The position numbers and the translations under genes are program-made. A model generated the notes under the pieces. That model saw only the letters and a list, made by a program, of their open reading frames with translations, was not told where the DNA came from and ran no database searches. This document shows, piece by piece, positions 9,650-20,500 of a DNA stretch of 59,150 nt. Numbering within the stretch: position 1 is the first letter of the stretch; every line of letters starts with the position of its first letter. The stretch lies in the NCBI GenBank assembly GCA_001766655.1, contig MJCC01000002.1, forward strand, positions 1 through 59,150, given 5' to 3'. Source of the DNA: Phytomonas francai. Taxonomy: Eukaryota > Euglenozoa > Kinetoplastea > Trypanosomatida > Trypanosomatidae.

Positions 9650-10432
9650 TTACGACAGAATGAGGGCGATAAATGTTATGATAAACATAATAATAACAAA
9701 TATTAAAAGGAGTTTGCTAGTGTAAGATTTCTCTTGGTACTGCTGTGCCCGACGAAGGTTCTGATTTGCGTTGAACGTTGCACGCTCTGCAACAGATACA
9801 TTAGCATTTACACTTTCAAGTTGCCCACCTTGCTCCTCTACCATTTCATTAATATGCAGAAATATTTCGTGTATGTCTTTGACGCTGTCAGCGATTTCCT
9901 GTGTTTCCCTAGCCTTTTCTGCCATGATTTCTTGATGCAAATTATCTTCGAAGGCCATCCTAGCGGTCGTAGCTGAGCCATCTTTCAAGAGGGGAATCGC
10001 CGAATCTCCTTCCTCACCATAGTTTCTATCATGAAGTGAGGATAGCGTTTTACTACTCCTCTTTTCGCGTGAAGTTTCCTCCACGTTGATGCATTTTTTG
10101 TAGAAGTTATCGCATGCACTCTGGTAGGCGTTCAGGGTGATTTTGGCTTCATTCGTCAGTTTGATACCACCCATATTGAGGTTAGGGTCGAGTTTAATCA
10201 AGCGCTCCACCTGTCGCAGCTGATCTTGAATAACCTGAACATCTGAGCTGTTCGCAGTGCTCGTTGCCTGTTTTACTTTTTCACGTTCCTTGTTAATGTC
10301 CTTTATGGATATTACTTTGTTAGTACTGCGCCGGATAGTGGCTGTTTTGCGATCCAATGACTGCAAGGCCTTAGCCAAAAGCTCGCAATTGCGTTCCCAA
10401 CTTGGGCCATACAAGTTCATACTGCGTGACAT
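9650..10432 (-). CDS. Qa-SNARE (syntaxin 7/12/Pep12-like)
   Basis: A tail-anchored SNARE driving membrane fusion in the secretory/endosomal system. The 260-residue protein has an N-terminal helical region (Habc-like, including a Leu-rich stretch around 70-130) and a SNARE heptad region at about 168-232. In that region the central Q layer falls in VEEQGGQLESV. A single C-terminal membrane anchor follows at about 239-259 (KLLLIFVIIMFIITFIALIL), with essentially no lumenal tail. The pattern IHEIFLHINEMVEEQGGQL is closest in style to the syntaxin 7/12/Pep12 group, which suggests endosomal or late Golgi function. That subgroup call is inference. The start is the ATG at 10432. A nearby alternative Met at residue 5 would make little difference. 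Confidence 0.87.
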   Translation of the reverse strand: MSRSMNLYGPSWERNCELLAKALQSLDRKTATIRRSTNKVISIKDINKEREKVKQATSTANSSDVQVIQDQLRQVERLIKLDPNLNMGGIKLTNEAKITLNAYQSACDNFYKKCINVEETSREKRSSKTLSSLHDRNYGEEGDSAIPLLKDGSATTARMAFEDNLHQEIMAEKARETQEIADSVKDIHEIFLHINEMVEEQGGQLESVNANVSVAERATFNANQNLRRAQQYQEKSYTSKLLLIFVIIMFIITFIALILS

Positions 10433-10630
10433 ATATTGTTTACGCTATTTCTGTAGTTTACGGTCCCAAGAAAAAAGTTCCGTGAAAAGAAATATTATAG
10501 GGATATGCCAGAGGAGACATCACTCAAGGCAGAAATTACCATAAGCATAAGGGTAAGACAGAAGGAATCTTATAATAGATTTTTTTTCGACTTTATATGC
10601 CCGTACTCATCCTTCCGTGGTGGGGGTTCG

Positions 10631-10966
10631 TCATACCTTTACTAATTCAAGCTCGAAGTATGTAATGGATCCGGCGTTGTCCTCAAAGCAAACGTAACCG
10701 GAAACCCCAGCATATGGATACAATCGACGAAAGTCTTCGAGGTTTTTGGCTAGAGAATGAAGCTTGCCTTCCGTAATGACGGAGTTTTCTTGAACGGGAA
10801 TTGTTTGGAAGCATTTACATTTTTTGATAATCCCTGTATGCTCCTCTTGTAACAGGCTCGTCACTATAGAATCTCCGCAAGGTAAGACTTGTAGGACCGT
10901 GCACCACAGTGGAAGCCGTTCTCGAACGTCACATTCCACTAGAGCTGCGAACTGTGCTTCCATCAT
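10631..10966 (-). CDS. Small protein of unknown function
   Basis: A 111-residue, slightly acidic protein with several Cys and no signal peptide or membrane segment. It begins MMEAQFAALVECDVRERLPL, and the N-terminal half has alternating hydrophobic strands (LWCTVLQVLPCGDSIVTSLL). A short helix follows (KLHSLAKNLEDFRRLYPY) and it ends with two strands (GVSGYVCFEDN, ITYFELELVKV). A small beta-barrel such as an OB-fold is conceivable, for example an RPA3-like subunit by size, but no motif supports a name. It sits between syntaxin and IFT27 in the same direction, with sensible spacers of about 200 and 320 bases. This supports it being a real gene. Function unassigned. Confidence 0.6.
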   Translation of the reverse strand: MMEAQFAALVECDVRERLPLWCTVLQVLPCGDSIVTSLLQEEHTGIIKKCKCFQTIPVQENSVITEGKLHSLAKNLEDFRRLYPYAGVSGYVCFEDNAGSITYFELELVKV

Positions 10967-11290
10967 GATAGTACCATGCTACATTGTTTAACTATCCCAA
11001 AAATGTTTATGAAAGGAATTTGTAGGTAAATTATTCTTTGATACCTCAAACGCACACAGTACTGCCAATTTCATTCCGGTTCTCTTTTCTTCACCATTAT
11101 ATTGAAAGACCGTACATCCTTATCAAAGGGAATATAAGTATCCATACAGGCATTCGATACCTATTTTAGAAAAATCTACTTTACATTTCAGATACCGTAG
11201 ATGCTCAAATAAAACAAATAAAAATGACAATATACACGCATGTACCCTATGCACGCATTCAGTGCTTAGCAAAATAAAAAGCGTTACTAT
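10967..11290. other. Spacer between IFT27 stop and the small unknown gene
   Basis: About 320 AT-rich bases. I see no gene, tRNA or repeat. It presumably carries the IFT27 3' UTR and the next gene's 5' UTR. Confidence 0.4.
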
Positions 11291-11842
11291 TCAAGAGATC
11301 TGGGAAAGTAGTTCCAGGCGATTCTCATAGTTCTCTAAAAATTGGCGTACAAGGGTTTCCACTGGTTCGTCGATGCCTGTGGCGCGCAATGCAGAGCACT
11401 TGAAAAACTGCATTTTGTTCGCTGCAGCGAATGACTGTGCATGTGAATCCGTGACCTCACTTTTATCCATCAAGTCTGATTTGTTTGCAACGAGAAGTAA
11501 GGGAAGATCACAACGCACCTCTCGCAATTTCTTTATCCATTTTTCACACTCCTCAAAGGTAGACCGATTCGATATATCGTACATTACAATAAAGGCGTTG
11601 GCGGCTTCGAGATAGGTAGAAACCATTTGTTCATATAGTTTCTGTCCAGCCACATCCAGCATCGTGACTTCTACTGAGTCACCTTCTTTTACTTTGATCT
11701 CCTTTATTACAAAATCGCAGCCCATTGTCATAAGATACTTTTTCGGAAAGATGGTGCCATTGCTGTGCACCATCTGTACATAGGAAGTCTTGCCTGATGT
11801 GGGGGCACCGACTACAGCTATGCGCAGCCTTAGTAATACCAT
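11291..11842 (-). CDS. IFT27: Intraflagellar transport protein 27 (Rab-like 4 GTPase)
   Basis: Small Rab-like GTPase of the IFT-B complex, which pairs with IFT25 and moves cargo along the flagellum. The 183-residue protein shows the G motifs. G1/P-loop is GAPTSGKT at 12-19, G3 is DVAGQ at 63-67, G4 is NKSD at 120-123, and a G5-like CSAL lies near 149-152. As in IFT27 of other organisms, the C-terminus (LENYENRLELLSQIS) lacks the cysteines needed for prenylation, unlike true Rabs. The protein length fits the family (~180-190). The ATG at 11842 is preceded by a candidate splice acceptor only 37 nt away. It lies beside WDR34, another IFT-system gene. A different Rab-like protein is possible, but the tailless C-terminus and the CDFVIKEIKV effector region favour IFT27. 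Confidence 0.87.
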   Translation of the reverse strand: MVLLRLRIAVVGAPTSGKTSYVQMVHSNGTIFPKKYLMTMGCDFVIKEIKVKEGDSVEVTMLDVAGQKLYEQMVSTYLEAANAFIVMYDISNRSTFEECEKWIKKLREVRCDLPLLLVANKSDLMDKSEVTDSHAQSFAAANKMQFFKCSALRATGIDEPVETLVRQFLENYENRLELLSQIS

Positions 11843-11879
11843 CTGTTCCGCCCTTCGATGTGTTTCTATTTTCCTCTTT

Positions 11880-11898
11880 CTTTGCGAGAGGGGGATAA
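11880..11898 (-). promoter_or_regulatory. Candidate trans-splice acceptor for IFT27
   Basis: On the minus strand a C/T-rich run (11886-11898) leads to CAAAG, with AG at 11880-11881. This is about 37 nt upstream of the IFT27 ATG. Confidence 0.42.
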
Positions 11899-12060
11899 TT
11901 TCCCTATTTCAGTATGCCGTTTGACCACTTTCCTAACCTTTAATTTATCTCAAAGAGAGAAAATCCCTGAAGATTTAAAAGAGTAGCACAAATGAAAGGA
12001 TAAGCTATCCATGATCCACTTTTTTTCCACTTGAAAGTTATAATTAACAGTCATTCTTAT

Positions 12061-12070
12061 CCCCCCCCCC
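12061..12070. repeat. C10 homopolymer (G10 in the sense strand)
   Basis: Ten consecutive C on the plus strand in the spacer downstream of WDR34. In the minus-strand transcript this is a G run in the WDR34 3' region. Confidence 0.9.
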
Positions 12071-12156
12071 TCAAAAATGACACACGCATAGTCTAGAAGT
12101 TTACATAATGGAAAGAGGTGGCCTTAACCGCCTAAAAAAAATCAGAAAAATAATAC

Positions 12157-13773
12157 CTATGCCGAATGCCCTAGAAGAGCTCGAATAGGATCCATTTTGC
12201 TTTCATCCGACTTGTCGCTAACCGCATGCTGCTCGATGCGCATGGTCGCACGTTCTTGCTCCGTGGTCTGAGTTAAGTCTGCTGGAAGCCTCCACACCCT
12301 CACACAGCCCCGTGCATCACCGGTGGCTAGCCAGTCAGCGGACGTCACGCTAAAGCGGGTGCAGATCACTTCCGCCCCATCAACGCCGGCTTCAACCGAA
12401 AATAACGGTCTGAACCGCGAGTGTTGGAGATCGTAGATGTGGAGGAAGGAGCTACGTGACACAACAGCTAAAACGCTCGGCCGAAATGGGCTAAATTGAG
12501 CATCGTACAGGAAATGTTTTGTGTCAACCGATGGCTCGAGTGTCAGGAGTTGCGTGCGCTCGAGGTTGTGGTATAAATTGACAGTGCCATCTGAGGAGCA
12601 TGTCATAAACATGTGTCTAAAAAAAGGTGACGTACTAAGAGCTTGTACCGGTCCTTGATGCCCCTCTATCCAGTCCAACTCCAGCGGAACAGCCGCCGTC
12701 ACCGTTCTCCCCTCGGCGTTTGTGATCAAGGGTGTGCGCCCGCAGCCGATATCACCGCTTTCCAATCCAACCAAGATGGTGTTGTTCACGCTTGGCGGCT
12801 CACCTAAGCTTTTTAGGCCTGCCGAATGGACATAAGCGATCGCCGAGACACCGACAGTCGTATGACGTTTGTTATGAACACCGAAAACGGCTAGTGGGGC
12901 TTCCATTTTGTTAGCTGAGCTCCAATACATGAGTTGGCCGTCCTGTGCTGCAGAGCAGAGTAGATAGCGGTGTGTCTCGCGATGTTCCTGCATTTCCTGC
13001 ACCCATTCCAGCGCTGATACAGGTTCGTAATGTTTTAAACACGCTTTGCGTGTGGAGTACTCCTTTGGAATATCCTCTGTGACGTTTGGAAAGAGAATAA
13101 CTTCTCCACTATAGGTGCCCACTGCCAGCATATGCGGGTTCTTTGGGTGGAAAGATACACACGTCGCGTACATGTCCGTTTCTAGCGTGTAGTTCGGATT
13201 GTTAACGTTAAGGTCATGCCGCATAAGATTCCATACACACACGCAGCCGTTGTGGTAGCACCAACCTGATGTGTCGATGCGACCGTATGCCACTGCTAGC
13301 ATCGTACCGCTGGCGTTCCAGGACAGACCCAGGGCATGTAGATCGCTTTGAATCGCATGGGGGGAGGTAAGGGTGTGAACTGGTTCGAGTTCAATAGTAT
13401 GGCTAACCCAATTGGGTTCATAATTGTCGAAGATGGTACTCTTTGTGTTGTTATTTAGAATTGAGAGACACTCATCCTTTTTGGCCTCCAAGAAGGATAT
13501 TAGGGCCTCCTCGTTGTATGGAACTTCGGTGTTGTATACGTATTGGAGCCCTACCATGGAGGCTTGTTTGGTTGCGTGGTTCTCAGTACCTACTGCTTTC
13601 TCGAGCTGCTCTCCTAGATCAAGGGCATTCAGCGTAGACTGGATTTCCGCCTCTTTTGTGACAAGTGGGAATGTCTGTGCACTCGACTCTACCATGCGCG
13701 CCTTTTTACTCCACGTGGGGGCGATCAACACCTCGCCCACGAGTTGGTCCTTAAATTGAAAAGTCACGTTCAT
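12157..13773 (-). CDS. DYNC2I2: Dynein-2 intermediate chain WDR34 (FAP133)
   Basis: WD-repeat intermediate chain of cytoplasmic dynein-2, the motor for retrograde intraflagellar transport. The 538-residue length equals the usual ~535 residues of WDR34. The N-terminal ~130 residues are helical and would hold the light-chain-binding region. From about residue 140 WD40 blades follow. The first has the family-specific form LGLSWNASGTMLAVAYGRID followed by VCVWNL. The second has CVSFHPKNPHMLAVGTYSGE. The later blades end with WLATGDARGCVRVWRLP. The pattern of an early AYGR blade followed by a 'YSGEV' blade is that of WDR34 rather than of axonemal dynein intermediate chains. It lies next to IFT27. 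The start is the ATG at 13773 with no good alternative. Confusion with another dynein intermediate chain is the main risk. Confidence 0.85.
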   Translation of the reverse strand: MNVTFQFKDQLVGEVLIAPTWSKKARMVESSAQTFPLVTKEAEIQSTLNALDLGEQLEKAVGTENHATKQASMVGLQYVYNTEVPYNEEALISFLEAKKDECLSILNNNTKSTIFDNYEPNWVSHTIELEPVHTLTSPHAIQSDLHALGLSWNASGTMLAVAYGRIDTSGWCYHNGCVCVWNLMRHDLNVNNPNYTLETDMYATCVSFHPKNPHMLAVGTYSGEVILFPNVTEDIPKEYSTRKACLKHYEPVSALEWVQEMQEHRETHRYLLCSAAQDGQLMYWSSANKMEAPLAVFGVHNKRHTTVGVSAIAYVHSAGLKSLGEPPSVNNTILVGLESGDIGCGRTPLITNAEGRTVTAAVPLELDWIEGHQGPVQALSTSPFFRHMFMTCSSDGTVNLYHNLERTQLLTLEPSVDTKHFLYDAQFSPFRPSVLAVVSRSSFLHIYDLQHSRFRPLFSVEAGVDGAEVICTRFSVTSADWLATGDARGCVRVWRLPADLTQTTEQERATMRIEQHAVSDKSDESKMDPIRALLGHSA

Positions 13774-14558
13774 GTACTTCTTGCGGTCATAAAAAATAAT
13801 TAAGTAGTGCTATTTGTGATGTTTTAGCTGCCTTGCGGTGTTCGAATACAAAAAATTGCTATATAAATGCTAATGCAGCCTGTAGGGAGAAAATTGTTTA
13901 AGCCAGCCCGAATGGAAGACATTTTTCTTGTCTATTCATATACCCATACAATAACACAAGAGGTGATCTTTCTATTATGTGGTCAAAGTTATTCTATTCA
14001 TTATGAGTCATATATGTTCGTACAAGGATTTCCATCAAAATATTATATTATATATATATATATTCAACGGGTTTATTCTATTTTCGTGGCACCAATTTTA
14101 AGCCACCATACCGAGAGAGAACCGCAACAATGATGCCTATCATGAATCAGTTCGATTCTCTACTTTCGAGAACCTGGATCGCAGAAAAATAATTGCATTA
14201 CAAAGCACCTCAGAAAAGGGGTTCCAAATGCTACGCAAAAAGTAAATGTATATAAAAAGTCTTAAAGCAATATTTTAAACAGGAAAGCGATCAAAAAAAT
14301 ATTCATACTTGCCACAATATAAATGAAGTAAGCGAAAAGATATATTCCGGGATGAAAACCGATTTTTTTTATTTCTATGTAAGTAATTGGCTTTATTTGC
14401 ATTTCTCCAATTGAATTTTTCGTCCTCTTTTACAGTGTTTCTTTAGAAAATTCTCTTTTTACGAAAAGAAAGAGCAAAACAAACAAACAAGCAAAATATT
14501 AGGGGCGTCGAATACACAATAATGAGTGCGATAAAGGGGCCTAAAAGTAAACTAAAAA
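13774..14558. other. 785-base spacer between DOCK stop and WDR34 start
   Basis: Strongly AT-rich and presumably the DOCK 3' UTR plus the WDR34 leader. It contains a TA dinucleotide run at about 14042-14063. A plus-strand open frame at 13867-14133 runs against the array and has no coding character, so I did not call it. Confidence 0.45.
14042..14063. repeat. TA-rich simple repeat
   Basis: Imperfect then perfect TA dinucleotides in the spacer downstream of the DOCK gene. Confidence 0.85.
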
Positions 14559-17500
14559 TTACTCAACGAGATCAATGGACCTCTCAGGTGTGTGTATATT
14601 AATCAAATTGCACTCAATGTCAGTGGATGCCTTCAGGACAAGTGCATAGTCCTCGGGGTGCTTCATCATGGCAGTTGAGGAATCGATTGTATTCATTTTC
14701 TGCTTCAAGACATTGATAAGCTCGTGAATGGCATGGATGATCTTGGGATGGCCCCCCATAATAGTGATCACTTCCTTTATGTATACACCAGGTGGACGAT
14801 TGCTGATTGAAAGGGCATCACACATCAGCTTGATCAAGTCCTCATTATCGGGAGCTTGGTTTATAGTTTCTCGGCAGCTGTTAATCATCTCTTGAGCGCT
14901 TTCAAACGGGTCGAGGAGAACTGTATGAGACTTGGCAATGTTGATAGCGGTGGTAGTAGCAGGGAAAGCGCGTTCCAGTTCGTAGGTACTAATGCTCATG
15001 CATTGGTTCATCAGTCCGATTTCTTTGTTCTCGGTGATGCGAGAGTGCAAATCAAGTTTCACCACATTCACAAAATGATTAAGATGCATTGTTTTGTCGT
15101 ATCCATTTGGCAGAACAACTTGGTTTCCAGGGAAGTATGGCTCTACTTCTGTAACTGTTACCAAACAATTGTTAGGATGCCGTTGCATAGCGGCGATCCG
15201 TTTGCGCTTTGTGTCTGGCTCCGGTAGCGCCGGCTGAGTGTCTCTAAGGTCGTCTGTCATCTGAACAAGGGAAGTGTCTGAGAAGTAAGACCCGACATAA
15301 CCTTTGATATACTCCTTAAAGGATTGCAGAGTAGTGGTGGTTGACATTTTGTAGATACAGTGAATAGGCTTACTATCGGGAAGTCCCTTAGTGTTTTCAT
15401 CAGCCACCTTGACTTCTCCCACCTGAGTTTTCAAATATGGGTCCTGCTCCCGTTCCATTCGTGCCCATACCAAGAAATAACGACTATTGCGTTGTTCCGT
15501 GTTATCGCTAATCGCTTTGCACCAGTTTACTGTAGCGGTGTGTACCATTGAGGATCCCTTGTAGTCCTTGATGGCAGACAGAAACCGATCGACAAGCGTC
15601 ATGGTAGTGATCGAGAACTCATAATAGTGGTCCTTATCGAAGAACTCGGTGGCATTAGTTAGTATCTTAATTTGTCCTTCCATTGTGAAACAAGGATCAT
15701 TGGGGCATACTCGAAGATCCGAGACGATCCCGTAGAGTGTTTCTACCGGCAGCAGAAGCTCAAGTTCCGGAAGGATACGTACGTAATCGTGCCAAAAAAC
15801 ACGCGTAAGTATGCCGTATGGCATGCATGCGCCATCGTTATTCTTTCCCTTAACAAAATAAAACATTTCAGTCATTCTGAAGCCAAGAGCAGCAATTAAA
15901 ATTAGCACCATACCGGCCTCCACCGAATCTTCATTCGTGCAGTGAGCTTTGTGCACCCGATACAGCCATTTAGTAGCCTGCTTGAGGTTGTGTTGATGTA
16001 GAAGGTTCTTAAATATGCCAAAATGTGCAAATATCATAGTTTCCTTGAATTTCATAGAATCATTCAGATGAAGGTCAAGTACGTTGCTAAAGATGCTGAG
16101 GACGTCAGCTGCCATCAGCTCAAAATGCTGAGAGAACTTGGATGGCCTTGATTCGACCGCAGCTTTTGCGTCTTCAAGCCTTTTCCCAGAAAGAAGTGGA
16201 TTACGTTCTACGCTGAGAAACAACTCTCGTACCTCGATTTTGAAAGCGTCACGTGAGCTGTCTCCATCGGTGCCAGGTACACAAGCGTGACGCGTTACAT
16301 AGTCGGCAGCTGGCAAATCAAAGTGCTCTTCCTCAACACGAGCCTTTTCTTTCAGATCATCGAGTTGAAGCTCAAGGAAACGTGAGGCAAGATGTACACT
16401 GCGTGTCTTGGACTCTGCCACCGAAATTAACGCCTCTGTGGTGAGGAACTTTACCGTCTCGAGCGATTTCGTCCATCGGAAATAGGATTGACACATCAGG
16501 ATGAATGTGGTTGATGCAGAGGCTCGCACATGCTGACAGCAGCTGCACATAAGGCGCATTATTAGCAACAGCATACCACTGCACATGCGCGCTTTTCCGC
16601 TGGCAATTTCGGGGAAAAGCTGACATATCGTCTGGTGGGCAACTGCGGCGCTCATCTGCAGCGAAATGGTAGAGTTTTTGAGACTCAGCGTATTTTCCAA
16701 CAACACGAAGAAGCGGATCACGGACACGTCGGATTTCTCCTCCCTGACACTCTGTATAGTTTTAGGGATGGCTCTGAGTACAATACTAGCGAACTGAACA
16801 CAAATGGCCGTCATAAAGGTTGCGTTTTGAGCAGACCACAACTGGAGGGGTGACTTCTGCTCTTTGTTTCTTATTTCATTTCCATTCCCATCTCCTAAAG
16901 GGTAATAGAAGAGTGCCTGAGCATCAGACATCAGATGTAAAAGACCAGCAATCACTTTGGTATTTTTTTCTCGGAGTAGCCACGCCGTGATTTGCTCACA
17001 AGGCGTGTAGTAAATAATCCAGGCTATGACCATCTGGAGCCTACGCTTGTCGTTTGTGGCTACCTCGAGCGCGCTCTTCTCATAAAGCTGGATAAAGGTT
17101 TTCCATCTAGATCCAACTTCGGGAGCCAATGGGAAGAGTTGCGAAGCGACACCATTAAGATCGGCACCAATAATTTTAGGGTTATTTGCGAGATGCAGGA
17201 GTAATCGATAAAGCGCATTGATGGAGTTAGTACGTACCACACGGTTCTTGTGCACCATCTGAGCTGGAAGCGAGCGAACTATGATTTTGGACAGGAAAGT
17301 CGGTTGTTTATTCACATACGGAAGTAATAGGAGGGCTGAATCTGCGCATTCCAGCATGTAGAGGATGAAGTTGCTCAGGCTCTCACCGTTGCTCTGCTCC
17401 TCAAAGTAGCTCACCAACTTGTCAATAATAATGAGAACTTGTCCGCGATCCCCATACAACGTGAGCCCACGTATAAAGAGTGCGACTTGACGCACCAATA

Positions 17501-20500
17501 CGCTTTCGTTGTACGTGGACAGCTTTTCTAGCACACGCACACACAGGTTACCCACCATACTGTAGAAGGAGGGATCAAAGAGCTTTGCACGTCCCACTTT
17601 TCTGTTGTCGCAGGCCCACATATATATGGAACGTAGAATAGCATCGAAAAGAAACCACGATAGCTTGCTCATCTCACTAAAGATATTTCGAGGTTCCTCA
17701 GATGCTTCACGAACATTCTTCGTCGGGAACAGTGGAGGGTCCATAGATGAGGATCCTTTGGATTTGGTGACATCCAATAAGTGATACCAAACCTCTACAA
17801 GACCGGCATACAAGCGACTCTTGCAACGACATTTTCCCCCCTCATACAGCGTATCGTTGGTGAAGAAGTGGTATAGAATACTGGCGACCGTTGTTCTCAC
17901 GAAGGCTGTAGATTCCTGTACATCCCCGTGGCGGCGCTTGATCGTTGGCACGCTCATGTCGTATTGCTGGGCCCTCGTCGTAATGAGTATCAGAACATCC
18001 AACATGTGAAGGCGGCTTGACAACCCAACTTGCGAAGAACCAGACCCTATAAGGGAGAAAGCGTACGCGCTCAGAAAGGGATAAAAGGCCAATATTTCAG
18101 CGAGGGGCAACCGAGAGATGAGGCTGATTACACTTCGATGTGTGTCTTTGGGCGTGTTCGCGAGGCTTTGCAGTCTGCCAGAGACTGCCAACACATCATC
18201 CCCTCCTTTGAGCACTTCGATAGACAATGGGCATTGCTTGAACACTGCCGCAACACTGGTGTTGGAGGCGTACACACTGGTCTTTGCCTGTGTTGAGTAC
18301 TTCAAAACGTGTTTGCCGTTATTAAGAAACGCACTCGACGGAGCCTTAGGGAAGTTCTCGACATACCCTCCTGCCGATGCAACTGTTGCTTGATCACTAG
18401 CGACGAATTTGAGATGAGCGCTATTTGTTACTTGCAACACACCATCGACAAGAAATGGTAAAGATGCAAAGCCAACTTTGATTGTTCTGGCCTGTCCGGG
18501 AACCGATGTCCGTATCTTTTGTTGGCTTGCATAAAGGATGAAGAATATGTGATGCTTCGTTGTTAGATTAAGCGGAAGCTGGATCTTGATTTCGTCACTC
18601 AAGTTGACTTCGCTGCTTGCATGCACGGTGGATACCCACGCGGATGTGTCCATCGACATGTTGGTGAGTCCTCGCCCGTAGATGCAGGGAAGTGCATCGT
18701 CATCTGACAGACTATCATCACGTGCTTTGACACATATTTGGATGGTGTACGTATTATACGAGCTGGGCAAGTTTTTTAAATAGCCCGAATACGAAATTTT
18801 TATTTTAGAGAGTCGAAGGTAGTAGATGTTGTTGTAGGTAGTAAAGTAGCCTGAGTTGAGGATCGGGATGCAGCAGGGTGCATAGCGGTAAGTCTCTGGC
18901 CTCGCATTTGGCCGATTCGGATCTAAAAGATTTACCATGGTTTCATTCTCCTGGGGCAGTGGCTCGGCGCCCTTGAAGGGGAACGAAACTTCATAACTAG
19001 AAAGATCAGAGAACCTGAACTCAAATGTGAAAGGGATCTTGTGGAAAGAGTTCCTGATGGTTTTGTCCGCGATGATTGTAAGCAAATCCTCGTCTGTCAT
19101 TGGCTTTCGATAGACGCTATTCATTTTGATGGTCGGCAAGAGATTCCTATTGCTTAGTTCGCAAGGTGTCGACATCCACCCGATTTCTTCAAGTACATCT
19201 GATAGTTGCGCGAGCTGCAGCGCTTCTTGCTTCATGGGTGCTACGTGAATTGGCTTGTATCGATCTGCTCGAGTGTGAAGATCTACATAATTTTCAAAAT
19301 CTTCGCAACTGGGGCGGTAAAGACGTACCACAAAATGGAGAGTGCTTAAGAATTCATTAGGGACAAATGTGATTACATTATTGCTGTAGCTGAGCTCATT
19401 TCGATGCTTATGCGGAAAGAATACATCAAGATCCGTGCTGAAATAGAACGTTTCAGAAACCTTTGTTTTTTGCGCCTCGCTGATGCTATACAGAGCGATG
19501 GCAGCGATGAGCGGGTCTGTGCCATCTCCATGAATTGTAGACACTTGACTCCTCATAACATTACAGTTGACGCATAAAATCATTCCGCCAGTGAAAGTTT
19601 TCATTGCTGGGATAGGCTTACGGGTGTCAATATCGCTGACCCATATGCTATTTGCAAAAGAATTTATTGCTGAAGGTGAGTTATCAGCCCTGCTCGCACC
19701 ATTTATCTTTTTATCTACTGTCATATTCTCACAAACATGTTCCCACACCTGTAGGGGATCGCCGTATGATATCTTTGAAACAGCTTTATCAACTGCGGAA
19801 CCATCTCCAAGGAGAATTTCTTGTCTTGTCAGCAACCGTTCGGATGGGTCATTGTGCGGAAGACCGTCATCGTCTACAGTCAACGTCGGATCGGCAAGCA
19901 GCTCTGATTCAAAGTAGCACATTAAGCTACTCAAAGAACGCTGATCTCCCTCACAGGCTCGTTCACGAATAGCCACAGGTTGCTGCTGCACGGGTTTTGT
20001 ATATATGATCGTTTGCTGAGCATTGAAAAACCCTAACTGTATCTTAACGTGCGGCGGAATGTTTTCTACGATCTCGTTCAAGGGGAGCAGACAACGACCT
20101 GGCTCCCTAATAGTGTTGAAGTGGCTTACACTCACGTGTCTGTGCTGAGCGCCGTGTTCAGTTATGCCCCTCACGTGTAGTTCCTTCTCCAAGGAAGTCT
20201 CAAAATTTTCGAATTCAATTCCTTCAGAGGGCTCGATTTGTGACGACGGGCTGGTCGATAAGATCAAGGGGTTGTAACCGAGTATACCATTATTATTCCT
20301 TATCTTCTGCGGTGGCAGACCTGACATTAACTTGCTACTTGTTTCAGACTGCGTATCGTTTTCGATGACGGACGCCATATAATTAGATCTGTCGGCTTCA
20401 CCTAGAGAGCGAGAGAACCTCGGGGGATCTTGTGTATTGTTCCCATTGAAGTCAGCGTATTTTCTCTCCATATCGTTGTCTCGACCCTCGGTCCCGACAA

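Larger units (their letters stand above)
11843..12156. other. Spacer between WDR34 stop and IFT27 start
   Basis: About 310 bases with the IFT27 splice acceptor near 11880 and a run of ten C (ten G on the transcribed-sense strand) at 12061-12070. No gene seen. Confidence 0.45.

Noticed and set aside
9650..10432. Assigning the SNARE to a particular compartment
   Set aside because: The Qa type is clear, but the syntaxin 7/12-like resemblance is too slight to state a location.
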